Of a DNA stretch of 64,000 nucleotides, positions 51,504 through 60,880 are shown one piece after another. The notes below the pieces were generated by a model. It searched no databases. It saw only the letters and a list, made by a program, of their open reading frames with translations, and had not been told where the DNA came from. The DNA is from Paenibacillus senegalensis JC66 (GTDB lineage: Bacteria > Bacillota > Bacilli > Paenibacillales > NBRC-103111), in contig NZ_HE610960.1 of NCBI RefSeq assembly GCF_000285515.1, forward strand, positions 163,398-227,397, in the 5' to 3' direction. The position numbers and the translations under genes were made by a program. How positions within the stretch are numbered: position 1 is the first letter of the stretch; each line of letters starts with the position of its first letter.

Positions 51504-51676
51504 CAAAGTTTCCTGCCCCCCCAAAGTGACCCTAACGGTCTGCACAGCAATCCTTTTCCTTCATCTTACCATTCTTTCACCAGAAGAAAAAGAGGGTACT
51601 TGAGAAAACCCCTTCCAAGGCCTTTTCCTGATGATGTACTTCTTCAAGCAGAACACGCTTCTGCTTGAGGCTTTTG

Positions 51677-53353
51677 TTACTTCGCGCTTAATTGAAACCC
51701 TGCCTTGGCCATAAATCTCAACAGCCCTCTTCTTCCGCTTTCATCCCGTTTATAGACAGCTGCATTGCCAAGTACAGCCAAGTATTTGAAGCCAATCTCT
51801 TTTTTTAAACAATCCACCGCTTCTTCGCGGCTCATTTCGGCCCCGTAACGCAGCAATAATTCGTCCATCCACGCTTTATGGGGCTGCAGCCGCTCGTCCA
51901 AAGAGCCGTTCTTGCGCACAGCGCTATTCGTTAGCCACTCGCACATAAGCTCCATCTCCTGCTTTAACCTGCCTGGCAGTACCGCAAGTCCCATCACTTC
52001 GATTAGGCCGATGTTTTCTTTCTTAATGTGATGATGCTGCCGGTGCGGGTGAAACAATCCGGTCGGATGCTCCTCGGTAGTGCGATTATTTCGCAGCACG
52101 AGATCGAGCTCCCATAGCCCCTCCCGATTCTTGCGAACGACAGGGGTGACGGAATTATGCGGAATTTGGCTGCCCTGTCCATCCGAAGTAAAGGCTTCAA
52201 TGTCACAATCCGGATCAGAATAACTAGACCAAAGAGCAAACAGATTTTTCCCTAACGCGGAGACGGCTTTGCGGTCGCCGCCTATTAGGCGGATTACCGG
52301 CATGGGCCAGCGCAGAGTATAAATCTGTACGGATGGATAGTCAGAATGAGCGTACTGCTCTTCGCGCGCCGCTTTTTCCATCGCGAACCGGTGCCGCCCG
52401 CCCTGATAATGGTCGTGACTGAGAATCGACCCGCCCACGATCGGCAGTGCCGCATTAGAGCCGATAAAATAAAACGGGAACCGCTCCACAAAATCCATCA
52501 ACCGTTCAAATGTATCATCGGTGATTTTCATAGGCACATGCTGATCGTTGAGTATAATGCAATGCTCCCGGTAATATACGTAAGGTGAATACTGCAGATG
52601 CCATTGCGAACCCGCCAGCGTTAACGGTATCACCCGGTGATTTTGTCGCGCCGGATGATTGAGCCGCCCGGGATAGCCTACATTTTCCACACAAAGCAGG
52701 CATTTGGGATAATGGGCCGCAGGCAAGTTTCTTTCCCTCTCAATATCTTTGGGGTCCTTCTCCGGCTTGGATAAATTGACGGTGATTTCGAGATCGCCAA
52801 ATTCCGTAGCTACGAGCCAGTAGTCATTCTGGCGAATCCGGTCCATGCGAATATAATTCGAGGATTGGGATAATTGGAAAAACCATTCCACCGCTGCTTC
52901 CGGACCTCTATCCTCCTCCAGCTCCCTGAATGTTCTCTCCACCTCAGACGCTCTGGGCATGAGAAGACCCATAATTTTGGCATCCAGCAGATCTCTGTAA
53001 GTCACCGTGTCGTCCGGCATAAGACCGCGCTCCGCAGCATAATCGAGAATCGGCTGCAGAATCGGGCCCGGATTGTCTAACGCTGCAAATTCCTTGCTGA
53101 ACAAATCCCAATCTTCGGCATCAGGAAAGCAGGGCTCCTCCACCATCAGCAGCTCGCATAAGCTATTCATAACCGGAATAACATCCGCTTGCTTCAACAT
53201 GCCTTTGACGAAGCCATATGCTACGAGTCTCGCTAATAATTGCCGGATATGCCCATGCCCGGACGAATCAAGCTTTTCCGCTGAATGAGCCAGAACCCCC
53301 GATTCCTCGGCTATATGACTAGATTTGTCCGTGATGCTATCACGTTCTCCCAT
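51677..53353 (-). CDS. galT: UDP-glucose-hexose-1-phosphate uridylyltransferase, class II
   Basis: The enzyme exchanges galactose-1-phosphate with UDP-glucose in the Leloir pathway. The 558-residue length and sequence match the class II GalT of Firmicutes, with SHDHYQGG (near residue 335) and CLLCVENVGYPGRLNHPARQNHR, rather than the shorter class I enzymes with zinc motifs. It is the last gene of the deoR-galK-galE-galT operon, 58 bases after galE. A GGGGGG-rich site precedes the ATG at 53353. Confidence 0.93.
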   Translation of the reverse strand: MGERDSITDKSSHIAEESGVLAHSAEKLDSSGHGHIRQLLARLVAYGFVKGMLKQADVIPVMNSLCELLMVEEPCFPDAEDWDLFSKEFAALDNPGPILQPILDYAAERGLMPDDTVTYRDLLDAKIMGLLMPRASEVERTFRELEEDRGPEAAVEWFFQLSQSSNYIRMDRIRQNDYWLVATEFGDLEITVNLSKPEKDPKDIERERNLPAAHYPKCLLCVENVGYPGRLNHPARQNHRVIPLTLAGSQWHLQYSPYVYYREHCIILNDQHVPMKITDDTFERLMDFVERFPFYFIGSNAALPIVGGSILSHDHYQGGRHRFAMEKAAREEQYAHSDYPSVQIYTLRWPMPVIRLIGGDRKAVSALGKNLFALWSSYSDPDCDIEAFTSDGQGSQIPHNSVTPVVRKNREGLWELDLVLRNNRTTEEHPTGLFHPHRQHHHIKKENIGLIEVMGLAVLPGRLKQEMELMCEWLTNSAVRKNGSLDERLQPHKAWMDELLLRYGAEMSREEAVDCLKKEIGFKYLAVLGNAAVYKRDESGRRGLLRFMAKAGFQLSAK

Positions 53354-53411
53354 AGAGGATAGCCCCCCTCAGTTTCTCTTAACTGTACATCACCATCATA
53401 ATAAGGTTGAT

Positions 53412-54398
53412 TTATTTGCCGTATCCTTGCGGATGCGCCTGGTGCCACTTCCATGCAGAGGCAATGATCTCTTCCAATTGATCCCGCTTCGGGGCCCAGC
53501 CCAGCTCTCGCTTCGCTTTGTCTGAGGAAGCGATAAGCACTGCCGGATCTCCCTCCCTTCGGGGGACATCGACAGCAGGTATCGGGTGTCCGGTTACTTG
53601 TCTGGCTGCATCGATCATTTGCTTAACGGAAAAGCCCTGCCCGCTTCCCAGATTATAGACTGCGCTTGGCAGTCCGTCTCTCAGACGCTTCAATGCCAGC
53701 AAATGCGCATCAGCGAGATCGGACACATGCAGGTAGTCTCGAATACAGGTTCCATCCTCCGTCGGATAATCGCTGCCATAAACTGACACCTGCTCGCGTT
53801 GTCCGAGCGGCACTTGAAGAATCAGCGGGATGAGGTGGGTCTCCGGGTTATGATCCTCGCCAATCGTACCGCTGTGATGAGCTCCAGCCGCGTTGAAATA
53901 CCGGAGCGACACATACTTTATGCCGTATGACTGGTCATACCATTTCATCATCCGTTCCATGGTCAGCTTCGTCTCGCCATAAGGGTTGGTCGGCATGGTC
54001 GGATCGCTTTCTTCAATTGGAATTCTCACAGGCTCTCCATAGACCGCCGCAGTGGAAGAAAACACGATTTTCTTGACCCCATGCCTGTTCATGACATCCA
54101 ATAAGCACTGTGTCCCGTGCACGTTGTTATCATAATATTTGCCCGGGTTCGTCATGCTTTCTCCTACCAGGGAATAGGCCGCAAAATGAATGACGGCTTC
54201 GATCTTTTGCTCTGTAAAGACCTGCTCGAGAAAAGCCTCGTCCCGAATATCTCCCACATACAAGCTGCCGCCCAGCACGGCCGCCTCATGTCCTTGGCGC
54301 AAGTCGTCAACTACAACTACCTCTTCCCCTGCATCCAGCAGCTCCGCTACCGTGTGTGAACCGATATAACCTGCCCCTCCAGTAACCAATATAGCCAT
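53412..54398 (-). CDS. galE: UDP-glucose 4-epimerase
   Basis: The NAD-dependent enzyme interconverts UDP-galactose and UDP-glucose. The 328-residue product shows the Rossmann motif [10 protein letters not shown] at the N-terminus, the catalytic YGETK (Tyr-x-x-x-Lys near residue 147) and [13 protein letters not shown]. It is the third gene of the galactose operon; GGAGG lies 10 bases before the ATG. It connects galactose breakdown to cell-wall and exopolysaccharide sugar-nucleotide pools. Confidence 0.96.
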   Translation of the reverse strand: MAILVTGGAGYIGSHTVAELLDAGEEVVVVDDLRQGHEAAVLGGSLYVGDIRDEAFLEQVFTEQKIEAVIHFAAYSLVGESMTNPGKYYDNNVHGTQCLLDVMNRHGVKKIVFSSTAAVYGEPVRIPIEESDPTMPTNPYGETKLTMERMMKWYDQSYGIKYVSLRYFNAAGAHHSGTIGEDHNPETHLIPLILQVPLGQREQVSVYGSDYPTEDGTCIRDYLHVSDLADAHLLALKRLRDGLPSAVYNLGSGQGFSVKQMIDAARQVTGHPIPAVDVPRREGDPAVLIASSDKAKRELGWAPKRDQLEEIIASAWKWHQAHPQGYGK

Positions 54399-54425
54399 TC
54401 TTCATAGTCCTCCCACAAATGATAG

Positions 54426-55598
54426 TTATAAGTCCAGTTGACAAGCCCCGTCTCCGATATCGGCTACGTAAAATTCCGGCTTTAGTCCGGTCTTTTCCTC
54501 ATAGGTTCGTCCAACATGCTCAATAAACGGTTGTACGGCTTCTTCCTGCACAAGGGACACCGTGCAGCCGCCAAAGCCGGCTCCAGTCATCCTCGATCCG
54601 AAAGTTCCCTGCACCCGCCGCGCTTCCTCTACCATCACATTGAGCTCGTCACAGGTCACCTCATAATAATCGCGCAAAGAGTCATGGGAAGCATTCATCA
54701 GCTCGCCGAATAACGACAAGTCTTGAGTTTTCAACGCTTCAACCGATCTTAATACCCGGTCGATTTCCTCTACGACATGCCGCGCCCTTTTACGAACAAC
54801 AGCATCTTGAATCGCCGCCTCTGCCTCCTCATACTGCTGCAGGGTCAGTTCACCCAGCTGCTGCAGACCGGGAATAACAGCCCGCAAATCAGTTACAGCC
54901 TGCTCACATTGTGACCTGCGCGCATTATACTCGGAATCCACAAGCCCTCTTCTTTTGTTCGTATTTCCAATGATTAACTTGCAGCCTTGTGCTTCAAAAG
55001 GAATATGCTTATATTCCAATGTGTCGCACTGCAAAAGCAGCGCATGGCTGCGCTTGCCCATAGCGCTTGTGAATTGATCCATGATTCCGCACTGCACGCC
55101 AAGAAATTCGTTCTCCGAACGCTGGGCTGCAAGAGCAAGCTGTACCCGGTCAACCGCGTGCCCCTCCGCGCTGAGCAGACCATAACCGGTAACGACTTGG
55201 ATCGAAGCCGAGGAAGATAAGCCTGCTCCGTTCGGGAGATTGCCCGCATACAGGACATCATAGCCCGAGAAGGAGAAACCTGCGCGAACCAAATGATGCA
55301 AAATTCCTTTAGGATAATTGATCCAATCATCCTTCGGGTCATACACAGCCTCTGCCAAGTTATTCAATACACCGACAGGCGCAAAATCCACAGAGGCCAG
55401 GTGAATCTCCTGATCCTGGCGCTTGCGTACCATCATCCAGGTTCCCAGAGTCAATGCTGCAGGAAATACATAGCCTCCATTATAATCCGTGTGCTCGCCT
55501 ATTAAATTCACACGGCCTGGAGCATAGAATAGCTTGACTGATTCGGATGACGAACCATACTTCTCTTCAAACCACTGCTTCATAACGGTCTTATTCAC
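54426..55598 (-). CDS. galK: Galactokinase
   Basis: The GHMP kinase phosphorylates alpha-D-galactose at C1. The 390-residue product has APGRVNLIGEHTDYNGGYVFP near residue 26 and the ATP-binding loop LPNGAGLSSSASIQV near 118, plus the C-terminal GSRMTGAGFGGCTVSLV motif. The start is a GTG at 55598 with GGAG 8 bases upstream. It is 25 bases after the regulator gene and 27 before galE, a tight operon. Confidence 0.96.
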   Translation of the reverse strand: MNKTVMKQWFEEKYGSSSESVKLFYAPGRVNLIGEHTDYNGGYVFPAALTLGTWMMVRKRQDQEIHLASVDFAPVGVLNNLAEAVYDPKDDWINYPKGILHHLVRAGFSFSGYDVLYAGNLPNGAGLSSSASIQVVTGYGLLSAEGHAVDRVQLALAAQRSENEFLGVQCGIMDQFTSAMGKRSHALLLQCDTLEYKHIPFEAQGCKLIIGNTNKRRGLVDSEYNARRSQCEQAVTDLRAVIPGLQQLGELTLQQYEEAEAAIQDAVVRKRARHVVEEIDRVLRSVEALKTQDLSLFGELMNASHDSLRDYYEVTCDELNVMVEEARRVQGTFGSRMTGAGFGGCTVSLVQEEAVQPFIEHVGRTYEEKTGLKPEFYVADIGDGACQLDL

Positions 55599-55623
55599 CT
55601 TGACAACTCCCTTCTTTATCCCC

Positions 55624-56397
55624 TTAAGCCATCCTTACTTCAATTCCAACGTCCCGCAAAGCTTTTGCTTGATCAGCTGGCAGCCGGTCATCCGTTATGA
55701 CTATATGTACCGATGATAAGGGTGCAATTTTCGAGAACATTTTCCTGCCAAACTTACTTCGATCCGCGACCACCACAACCCTTTTTGCTGCCTCAATCAT
55801 TTTTCGGTTGATGCTGGCTTCTGCCATATTCGGTGTGGACAATCCATCGTGCAGATGCAGTCCGTCCACTCCCAGGAAGAGCCAATCGGCATTTAGCCCT
55901 TGCAGCGCCTGCTCCGCTATGGGTCCGACCATCGCATACGATTTCTCGCGAAGCTTGCCGCCGGTAAGCAGGACCTCCCAGCCTGCCGGGCAGCCTAACT
56001 GCAAAGCAATATTGACCGCATTGGTTACCACCGTCAGATCCTTCTTGCCAGCAAGCTTGTGGGCGACCAGCATATTAGTAGTCCCTGGTGAAAGGAGCAC
56101 GGAGCTTTCGTTCTCCACCAGCTCTGCAGCAGCTTCTGCAATTCTTTCTTTTTCAGCGGCATAGGCCTCTGTTTTTTCTGTGAAGGATTTCTCCCTCGCT
56201 GACTCCAGCAGCTGGTTTTGAATGGCCATCGCCCCGCCATGGGTACGAATTAGCAGCTGCATCTCTTCAAGCCTCTCCAAGTCCCTGCGAATGGTCACTG
56301 GAGATACCTCAAGCTGTCTGCTTAATTCCGCGACAGACACTTTGCCCTTGCTGTTGACCATTTCCAGTATGCGGACTTGACGTTCTTCGGCATACAT
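55624..56397 (-). CDS. DeoR-family repressor, probable regulator of the gal operon
   Basis: The N-terminal winged helix (residues 3-58; GKVSVAELSRQLEVSPVTIRRDLERLEEM) and the sugar-phosphate-binding isomerase-like domain (about 75-240) with SPGTTN and VDGLHLHDGLSTPN are those of DeoR/GlpR proteins, which sense phosphorylated sugars. Being the first gene of the operon, it probably controls galKET and itself; a galactose-derived phosphate is the likely inducer (inference). Two TTTCGTTT half-sites lie upstream at 56446-56473. Galactose operons are more often run by GalR/LacI-type regulators. Confidence 0.92.
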   Translation of the reverse strand: MYAEERQVRILEMVNSKGKVSVAELSRQLEVSPVTIRRDLERLEEMQLLIRTHGGAMAIQNQLLESAREKSFTEKTEAYAAEKERIAEAAAELVENESSVLLSPGTTNMLVAHKLAGKKDLTVVTNAVNIALQLGCPAGWEVLLTGGKLREKSYAMVGPIAEQALQGLNADWLFLGVDGLHLHDGLSTPNMAEASINRKMIEAAKRVVVVADRSKFGRKMFSKIAPLSSVHIVITDDRLPADQAKALRDVGIEVRMA

Positions 56398-56445
56398 AAC
56401 CAGATACCACCTTTTGGACGGTTGAACAATCTTGTTCTTCCAATG

Positions 56446-56473
56446 TTTCGTTTCCGATTATTCACTTTCGTTT
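56446..56473 (-). promoter_or_regulatory. Candidate DeoR-type operator of the gal operon
   Basis: The octamer AAACGAAA (minus strand) occurs twice exactly 20 bases apart (plus-strand TTTCGTTT at 56446-56453 and 56466-56473). DeoR-family repressors commonly bind direct repeats of CGAAA-like sequence. It is about 50-75 bases upstream of the regulator start. Confidence 0.45.
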
Positions 56474-56550
56474 ATGATTATTTACAATTTCATTATAGCT
56501 CAACTCGACTGTCTTTTCATTAGTTTTTTATCTCGTTATGCACAAACACT

Positions 56551-56587
56551 AAAAAAACAGCACCCCAAGCTGCTGCCTGAGGTGCTG
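56551..56587 (-). terminator. Terminator between the transaldolase gene and the gal operon
   Basis: The stem CAGCACC/GGTGCTG (56558-56564 with 56581-56587) is followed on the minus strand by seven T, separating the transaldolase unit from the deoR-gal transcript. Confidence 0.85.
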
Positions 56588-56660
56588 GTATGTATCTTAT
56601 CTGGATTTGTCCGGCAAAATGACTCTGGATACTCTGCTTTAGCAGCAGCGGTCATACTGT

Positions 56661-57317
56661 CTATATCCCGCCTAAGCCTGCCTTCTCCCAATCTTCTGTA
56701 AACTTTTGGATTCCTGCATCTGTCAGCGGATGCTTCACCATCTGCTGAATCACTTTGAATGGCAGGGTGGCGATATCCGCACCATGTACGGCGGCCTCAA
56801 TGACATGAGCCGGATGGCGTACGCTGGCCGTGATGATCTCTGAAGCAATCTGATGCTTGTTAAAGATCAGGCTCACCTCTTCGATCAGCTTCATCCCAAT
56901 CATATTAATATCGTCCAGACGGCCGACAAATGGAGAGACATAGGTCGCTCCCGCTCTTGCCGCCAGCAGCGCCTGAGGCGAAGAGAACAGCAGCGTTACA
57001 TTGGTTTTGATCCCTAGTTGGCTGAAACGCGATGTCGCCTTTAACCCTTCCTCACACATCGGGACTTTTACGACAATGCCCGGTCCAATTTCCGCAAGCT
57101 TCTTTCCCTGCTCTACCATTTCGTCTGCTTGCAGGCTGATCACTTCAGCGCTTATTGGCAGGTCGCCGACAATCGAGACCATTTCACGAATCGTAGAGAA
57201 AATATCCCTGCCTTCCTTGGCAATGAGGGAAGGATTAGTTGTAATGCCTGCAATGACGCCCATTTCATAGGCCTGTCTGACTTCTTCGACATTCGCACTA
57301 TCAAGAAAAATCTTCAT
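56661..57317 (-). CDS. Small transaldolase (TalC/FSA family)
   Basis: The TIM-barrel enzyme of 218 residues forms a Schiff base through Lys84 (IVVKVPM). Family residues include [26 protein letters not shown] and [15 protein letters not shown]. Phe130 in YVSPFVGR is the residue usual for transaldolases; true fructose-6-phosphate aldolases carry Tyr there, so transaldolase activity is more likely. It probably feeds the non-oxidative pentose phosphate pathway. The ATG at 57317 follows GGGAG; a longer frame to 57338 lacks support. It lies directly downstream of the 6S RNA gene. Confidence 0.93.
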   Translation of the reverse strand: MKIFLDSANVEEVRQAYEMGVIAGITTNPSLIAKEGRDIFSTIREMVSIVGDLPISAEVISLQADEMVEQGKKLAEIGPGIVVKVPMCEEGLKATSRFSQLGIKTNVTLLFSSPQALLAARAGATYVSPFVGRLDDINMIGMKLIEEVSLIFNKHQIASEIITASVRHPAHVIEAAVHGADIATLPFKVIQQMVKHPLTDAGIQKFTEDWEKAGLGGI

Positions 57318-57419
57318 CTTGATGACTCCCTTCTTCAATCATGGCAAGCAGCCTTTCCTTCTCGACTTCAGCATGATGGGGACCGTATGGATAGACTACC
57401 TAATGTTTCCTTCTGATAA

Positions 57420-57632
57420 AAATAAACCCCGCAAATGCCGTCCGATTATCTTGTTTCGAAACCCGCATCAGCAGGTGGGTGTCCGCAATATCACTTTTGA
57501 AGTCCCCTTTGGAGGGCGGGTCAGCCGTGATATGATTTAGAACTCCCTGGAAACATACATTGGTTCAAAACAACGTAAAACCGTAACGCACATCGCAGGA
57601 TATGAATTTTAGAAATGCTTGTTGAATACCGT
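57420..57632 (-). ncRNA. ssrS: 6S RNA (SsrS-type), regulator of housekeeping RNA polymerase
   Basis: 6S RNA mimics an open promoter and sequesters sigma-A RNA polymerase. Its 5' and 3' ends pair to form a long closing stem, which I can build here: TCCTGCGATGT (57600-57590 on the minus strand) pairs with GGCATTTGCGGGG (57439-57427), with one bulge. Inside are blocks that I remember from Firmicutes 6S RNAs, including TTTCCAGGGA, ACCCGCC, GGGGACTTCAAAAG and GCGGACACCCACCT followed by GGGTTTCGAAAC. The total of about 180-210 bases fits. TTTATTTTT follows the 3' stem as a terminator, and a consensus promoter precedes it. The assignment is from memory of the consensus, not a search. Confidence 0.78.
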
Positions 57633-57638
57633 ATTCTC

Positions 57639-57667
57639 ATTATAGAGATGATTCCGCAAAAAGTAAA
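57639..57667 (-). promoter_or_regulatory. Promoter of the 6S RNA gene
   Basis: On the minus strand TTTACT (57667-57662) and TATAAT (57644-57639) are exactly 17 bases apart. Transcription would start near 57632. Confidence 0.75.
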
Positions 57668-57695
57668 TGCTTGCATGCTACCCGCTTTCCACCGT

Positions 57696-58538
57696 TTACC
57701 TGTCCTTGCGTTCCTCCGCGCTGGATGACGATTCGGTTTCCGGCTCTGCAAGCTCCTGCGCCTCTCCCTGCCTCTCAGCCGCTTCCTCAGCCTCTTTCTC
57801 TGCTTCCTCAGCTTCTTTCTCCGCTTCCATCTGCTCGAGCTTTTCCCTTTGCTCCTGAAGCTTCAAAAAGCCTCTATGGAAATGCCAGAACGTGACAATC
57901 GCAATCAGACTGCCCATAAAGAAAGGAATCAGGAAATTAAAACTTATGCTGATATACACAATAGCAAAGTTGGACAGCAGAATAACGATTGAAGCAATCG
58001 GCCTGCCAATCGTGATCAGAAAGCTGTTCTTTAACAGCTGGAAAAACTTCATATGGAAGTGAACCATGATCGACATGTAATTAAAGAAAGCTCCAACCAG
58101 GATAAAGAAAAAAGTAATGAACAAGAACGATAACATTTGGAAGATGTTATCCTGGGCGCCGTAAAAACGATAATTAATGATTAGCAGCACTAGCAGGAAA
58201 AGGTAGACAAGTCCGCCCAGCATGCTCTGCAGATAGTTTTCCTTATACCCGCGGAAAAACGTTTTAAAAAGCGGCACATCCTCATCGCCGGTCACCCACT
58301 TGCGGGCTACTGTAAAAACCGCCCCGGTTGCAGGAACAAGGGTGAAGGCGCCGACAAGCCCCATTAGAAACAGCCACTGCTGGGCTAAATCCAAAGTAAA
58401 ATCGGGACTGGTCAATAAAATCAACAGCAGGTAAAAAAATGGGAACGAGCAAATAATCCACAAGACATTTATTACGGATAAACGCATGATCCACTCGGAA
58501 ATGCGGTAAAAGCCGCCCATGATCCCCCGAAATTCCAA
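57696..58538 (-). CDS. DUF624 (YesL-like) membrane protein with acidic coiled-coil tail
   Basis: The N-terminal 220 residues have five or six membrane segments and the DUF624 pattern GIMGGFYRISEWIMRLSVINVLW and PLFKTFFRGYKENYLQS. The family is often found with sugar ABC transporters, but none is adjacent here. The last 60 residues are a Glu/Ala-rich probable coiled coil (residues about 225-275). The best start is a TTG at 58538, with GGAGG 8 bases upstream; a GTG at 58559 would put that site inside the gene. The gene stands alone on its strand. Confidence 0.85.
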   Translation of the reverse strand: MEFRGIMGGFYRISEWIMRLSVINVLWIICSFPFFYLLLILLTSPDFTLDLAQQWLFLMGLVGAFTLVPATGAVFTVARKWVTGDEDVPLFKTFFRGYKENYLQSMLGGLVYLFLLVLLIINYRFYGAQDNIFQMLSFLFITFFFILVGAFFNYMSIMVHFHMKFFQLLKNSFLITIGRPIASIVILLSNFAIVYISISFNFLIPFFMGSLIAIVTFWHFHRGFLKLQEQREKLEQMEAEKEAEEAEKEAEEAAERQGEAQELAEPETESSSSAEERKDR

Positions 58539-58723
58539 AACAATTTCCTCCTTCAGCACTTTAGCTTGGCCACTAACTAGTCAGTTAAAATGTAAACGGG
58601 TTCAAGAACGGACAAGAGACCGCCACGCGTAAGATGCCCGTACATTTTATGGATTTCCCTATTATAACTTATTTTCTTGTGACACGATAGCGTAAAACAA
58701 TGAAGAGTGCATACAAAGCAAAA

Positions 58724-58757
58724 AAGCAAAGACAAAGCCGCAGCCAAGTCTTTGCTT
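58724..58757 (-). terminator. Terminator after cshA
   Basis: A 10-bp perfect stem (AAGCAAAGAC/GTCTTTGCTT) with a 14-base loop is followed on the minus strand by TTTTTTG. Confidence 0.85.
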
Positions 58758-58770
58758 TAAAGTCTTGTTA

Positions 58771-60339
58771 TTATTCGCCGCTGCGGTTATAGGAGCTGCG
58801 GTATCCTCCGCGATTGCCGGAGCTAGAGCCGGAGCTGGAGCCGGAACCGTAGCCTCCGGAGCGGCCGCCTGATCTGCCTTCTCCATCTCTGCGGGAGTAG
58901 CGTGAGCCCCCACCGTAGCCACCGCCACCTTGCCGGTCATTGCGGCGGAAATTGGATTTGTTAAAGCCGCCGCTCGGTTTTCTTCCATAACTGCGGACAT
59001 CCGGTCTGCGCTTCTTGGCGCGAATCGGCTCTTCCGGTGTCAATTCAATATTAACATCGCGGCTTTCTCCGGTAAGGAGCTTAATGGCAGCAGCCAGCAG
59101 ATTCACGGAATCATACTGCTCCAATAGCTGAATGGCAACTCCTTTGAACGGCTGCGCCCCTTCGTTGTTAATGACCTCCAGCAAGCGCTCTGCCGTAACA
59201 CGCTGCTTCCCTTCAATTGCTTCAGCCAAAGAAGGCAGCGGCTTGCGGGTAATGCGGTGACGGGTCACCCGTTCGATGAAATGAAGGTGGTCAATCTCAC
59301 GCGGGGTGACAAAGGTCCACGCGGTTCCTTCCTTACCTGCCCGGCCTGTACGGCCAATGCGATGGACGTAGCTTTCCGGATCCTGAGGCAAATCGAAGTT
59401 AACTACATGGGAGACACCGCTAACATCAAGTCCTCTTGCGGCAACATCCGTTGCAACCAGTACATCAATACTGCCGTCGCGGAACTTGCGCATTACATTG
59501 TCGCGCTGGTTCTGGGACAGGTCTCCATGCAGTCCTTCTGCTGAGTAGCCGCGTTTTTGAAGGGCTTCCGACAGCTCATCCACACGTCTTTTGGTGCGTC
59601 CGAAAATGATTGCCAAATCCGGCGCTTCCATATCAATTAATCTGCACAAAGCTTCGAATTTCTGCTTCTCATGCACTTCAATATAAGCTTGCTGTATTAG
59701 CGGGGCGCTTACTTGTTTTGGAATGACAGAAACATGCTGGGGATCGCGCAAAAACTGCTGAGCAAGCTTCTGAATGTTAGGCGGCATCGTTGCTGAGAAC
59801 AGCATCGTATGACGTTCTTCCGGCACCTGGCTCAAGATTGCCTGGATGTCTTCCATGAAGCCCATGTCCAGCATTTCGTCGGCCTCGTCCAAAACGACGG
59901 TTTCGACATCTTCAAGACGGATGGTCTTGCGATTGATGTGATCCAGAAGCCTTCCGGGCGTACCGATAATAATTTGTGGACGCTTCTTTAAAGCACGAAT
60001 CTGCTTAACAATATCCTGACCACCGTAGATCGGCAGAGAGCGGATCCCTTTAAAGCGGCCAAGCTTCTCAATTTCTTCCGCCACCTGAATCGCCAGCTCC
60101 CTCGTAGGACACATAACGAGCGCCACGATCTTACTCTGGCTGGTTTCGATTTTATGAATGAGCGGTATGCTAAACGCAGCGGTTTTACCGGTTCCTGTCT
60201 GTGCTTGGCCAATCAAATCTAATCCCTGCATGGCTAGAGGGATCGTTTTTTCCTGGATAGGGGTAGCTTCTTCAAAGCCCATTTCGGTAATGGCTTTTAA
60301 AACTTTCGGTTCCAGGCCAAAATCTGTGAAATTTTTCAA
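58771..60339 (-). CDS. cshA: DEAD-box RNA helicase, CshA type
   Basis: This ATP-dependent RNA helicase acts in ribosome biogenesis, RNA decay and cold growth. All motifs are present: [14 protein letters not shown] (Q-motif region), AQTGTGKT (motif I), PTRELA, GTPGR, DEAD (VLDEADEM), SAT (LFSATM), FGRTKRRV (IV), [12 protein letters not shown] (V) and [10 protein letters not shown] (VI). After a CshA-type domain (about 400-455) comes a Gly/Ser/Arg-rich tail (about 470-522) of RGG type. The start is a TTG at 60339 about 10 bases after AAGGAG. Its leader contains a hairpin with a T-run at 60463-60493. Confidence 0.95.
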   Translation of the reverse strand: MKNFTDFGLEPKVLKAITEMGFEEATPIQEKTIPLAMQGLDLIGQAQTGTGKTAAFSIPLIHKIETSQSKIVALVMCPTRELAIQVAEEIEKLGRFKGIRSLPIYGGQDIVKQIRALKKRPQIIIGTPGRLLDHINRKTIRLEDVETVVLDEADEMLDMGFMEDIQAILSQVPEERHTMLFSATMPPNIQKLAQQFLRDPQHVSVIPKQVSAPLIQQAYIEVHEKQKFEALCRLIDMEAPDLAIIFGRTKRRVDELSEALQKRGYSAEGLHGDLSQNQRDNVMRKFRDGSIDVLVATDVAARGLDVSGVSHVVNFDLPQDPESYVHRIGRTGRAGKEGTAWTFVTPREIDHLHFIERVTRHRITRKPLPSLAEAIEGKQRVTAERLLEVINNEGAQPFKGVAIQLLEQYDSVNLLAAAIKLLTGESRDVNIELTPEEPIRAKKRRPDVRSYGRKPSGGFNKSNFRRNDRQGGGGYGGGSRYSRRDGEGRSGGRSGGYGSGSSSGSSSGNRGGYRSSYNRSGE

Positions 60340-60462
60340 ATGCTTCAGTCTCCTTTTTCTGTTGGGCCTTCATTCTAATTGCCCGGTTTCTTCCCCTTAA
60401 GTGCGACAGTTCGACTTGATTTATAGTTATCGTTCCCTTGAACTTTCAAACAATTAACAAAC

Positions 60463-60493
60463 AAAAAAGCATTTTCCTGTCATTAAGGAAAAT
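60463..60493 (-). promoter_or_regulatory. Possible transcription attenuator in the cshA leader
   Basis: ATTTTCC pairs with GGAAAAT (60471-60477 with 60487-60493, 9-base loop) and is followed on the minus strand by GC and six T. A likely cshA promoter (TATAAT at 60535-60530, with TGGTCA 18 bases upstream) lies before it, so the hairpin falls in the leader, about 125 bases before the start codon. Confidence 0.45.
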
Positions 60494-60638
60494 ACCGCCG
60501 TACAGCCGTACTTAAGAACAATACAAGAAATTATAGCACACTATCCATAGAATTGACCAGTTATCCCCATTATTCTTCCTTTTTACTCGTATTAATCGAA
60601 TATGGACATGAATCCGCAATCTATGGAATAAGGATAGA

Positions 60639-60701
60639 CTATAAAGTCTGTTCATTAGGCGAATCGGTTCTCGCTATGCCTACAGGCGCGGGTTCTTTCA
60701 A
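60639..60701 (-). CDS. Possible 20-codon peptide upstream of cshA
   Basis: TAGGAGGCTGAT followed by TTG (60701) opens a 20-codon frame (MKEPAPVGIARTDSPNEQTL) ended by TAG at 60639. Only the strong ribosome binding site argues for translation. It lies upstream of the probable cshA promoter, so it would belong to an earlier-starting transcript. Confidence 0.25.
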   Translation of the reverse strand: MKEPAPVGIARTDSPNEQTL

Positions 60702-60880
60702 ATCAGCCTCCTAATATCATAATTACCTTTTTGCGCGCCAACTAAACCAGGTAGAACTAACCAAAATTAGGGATTGCATCGGCTCCAAGAAGGAAACACT
60801 AGCTAATACTGCTGGCTGAGATGCTGCACAAGATGCAGTTTGCAGATTGGCTCGAAAAGAAGTATTAGAGGTGTTAAGAT

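Noticed and set aside
57319-57540. 73-codon plus-strand frame
   Set aside because: It lies antisense to the 6S RNA and the transaldolase leader, with no ribosome binding site.
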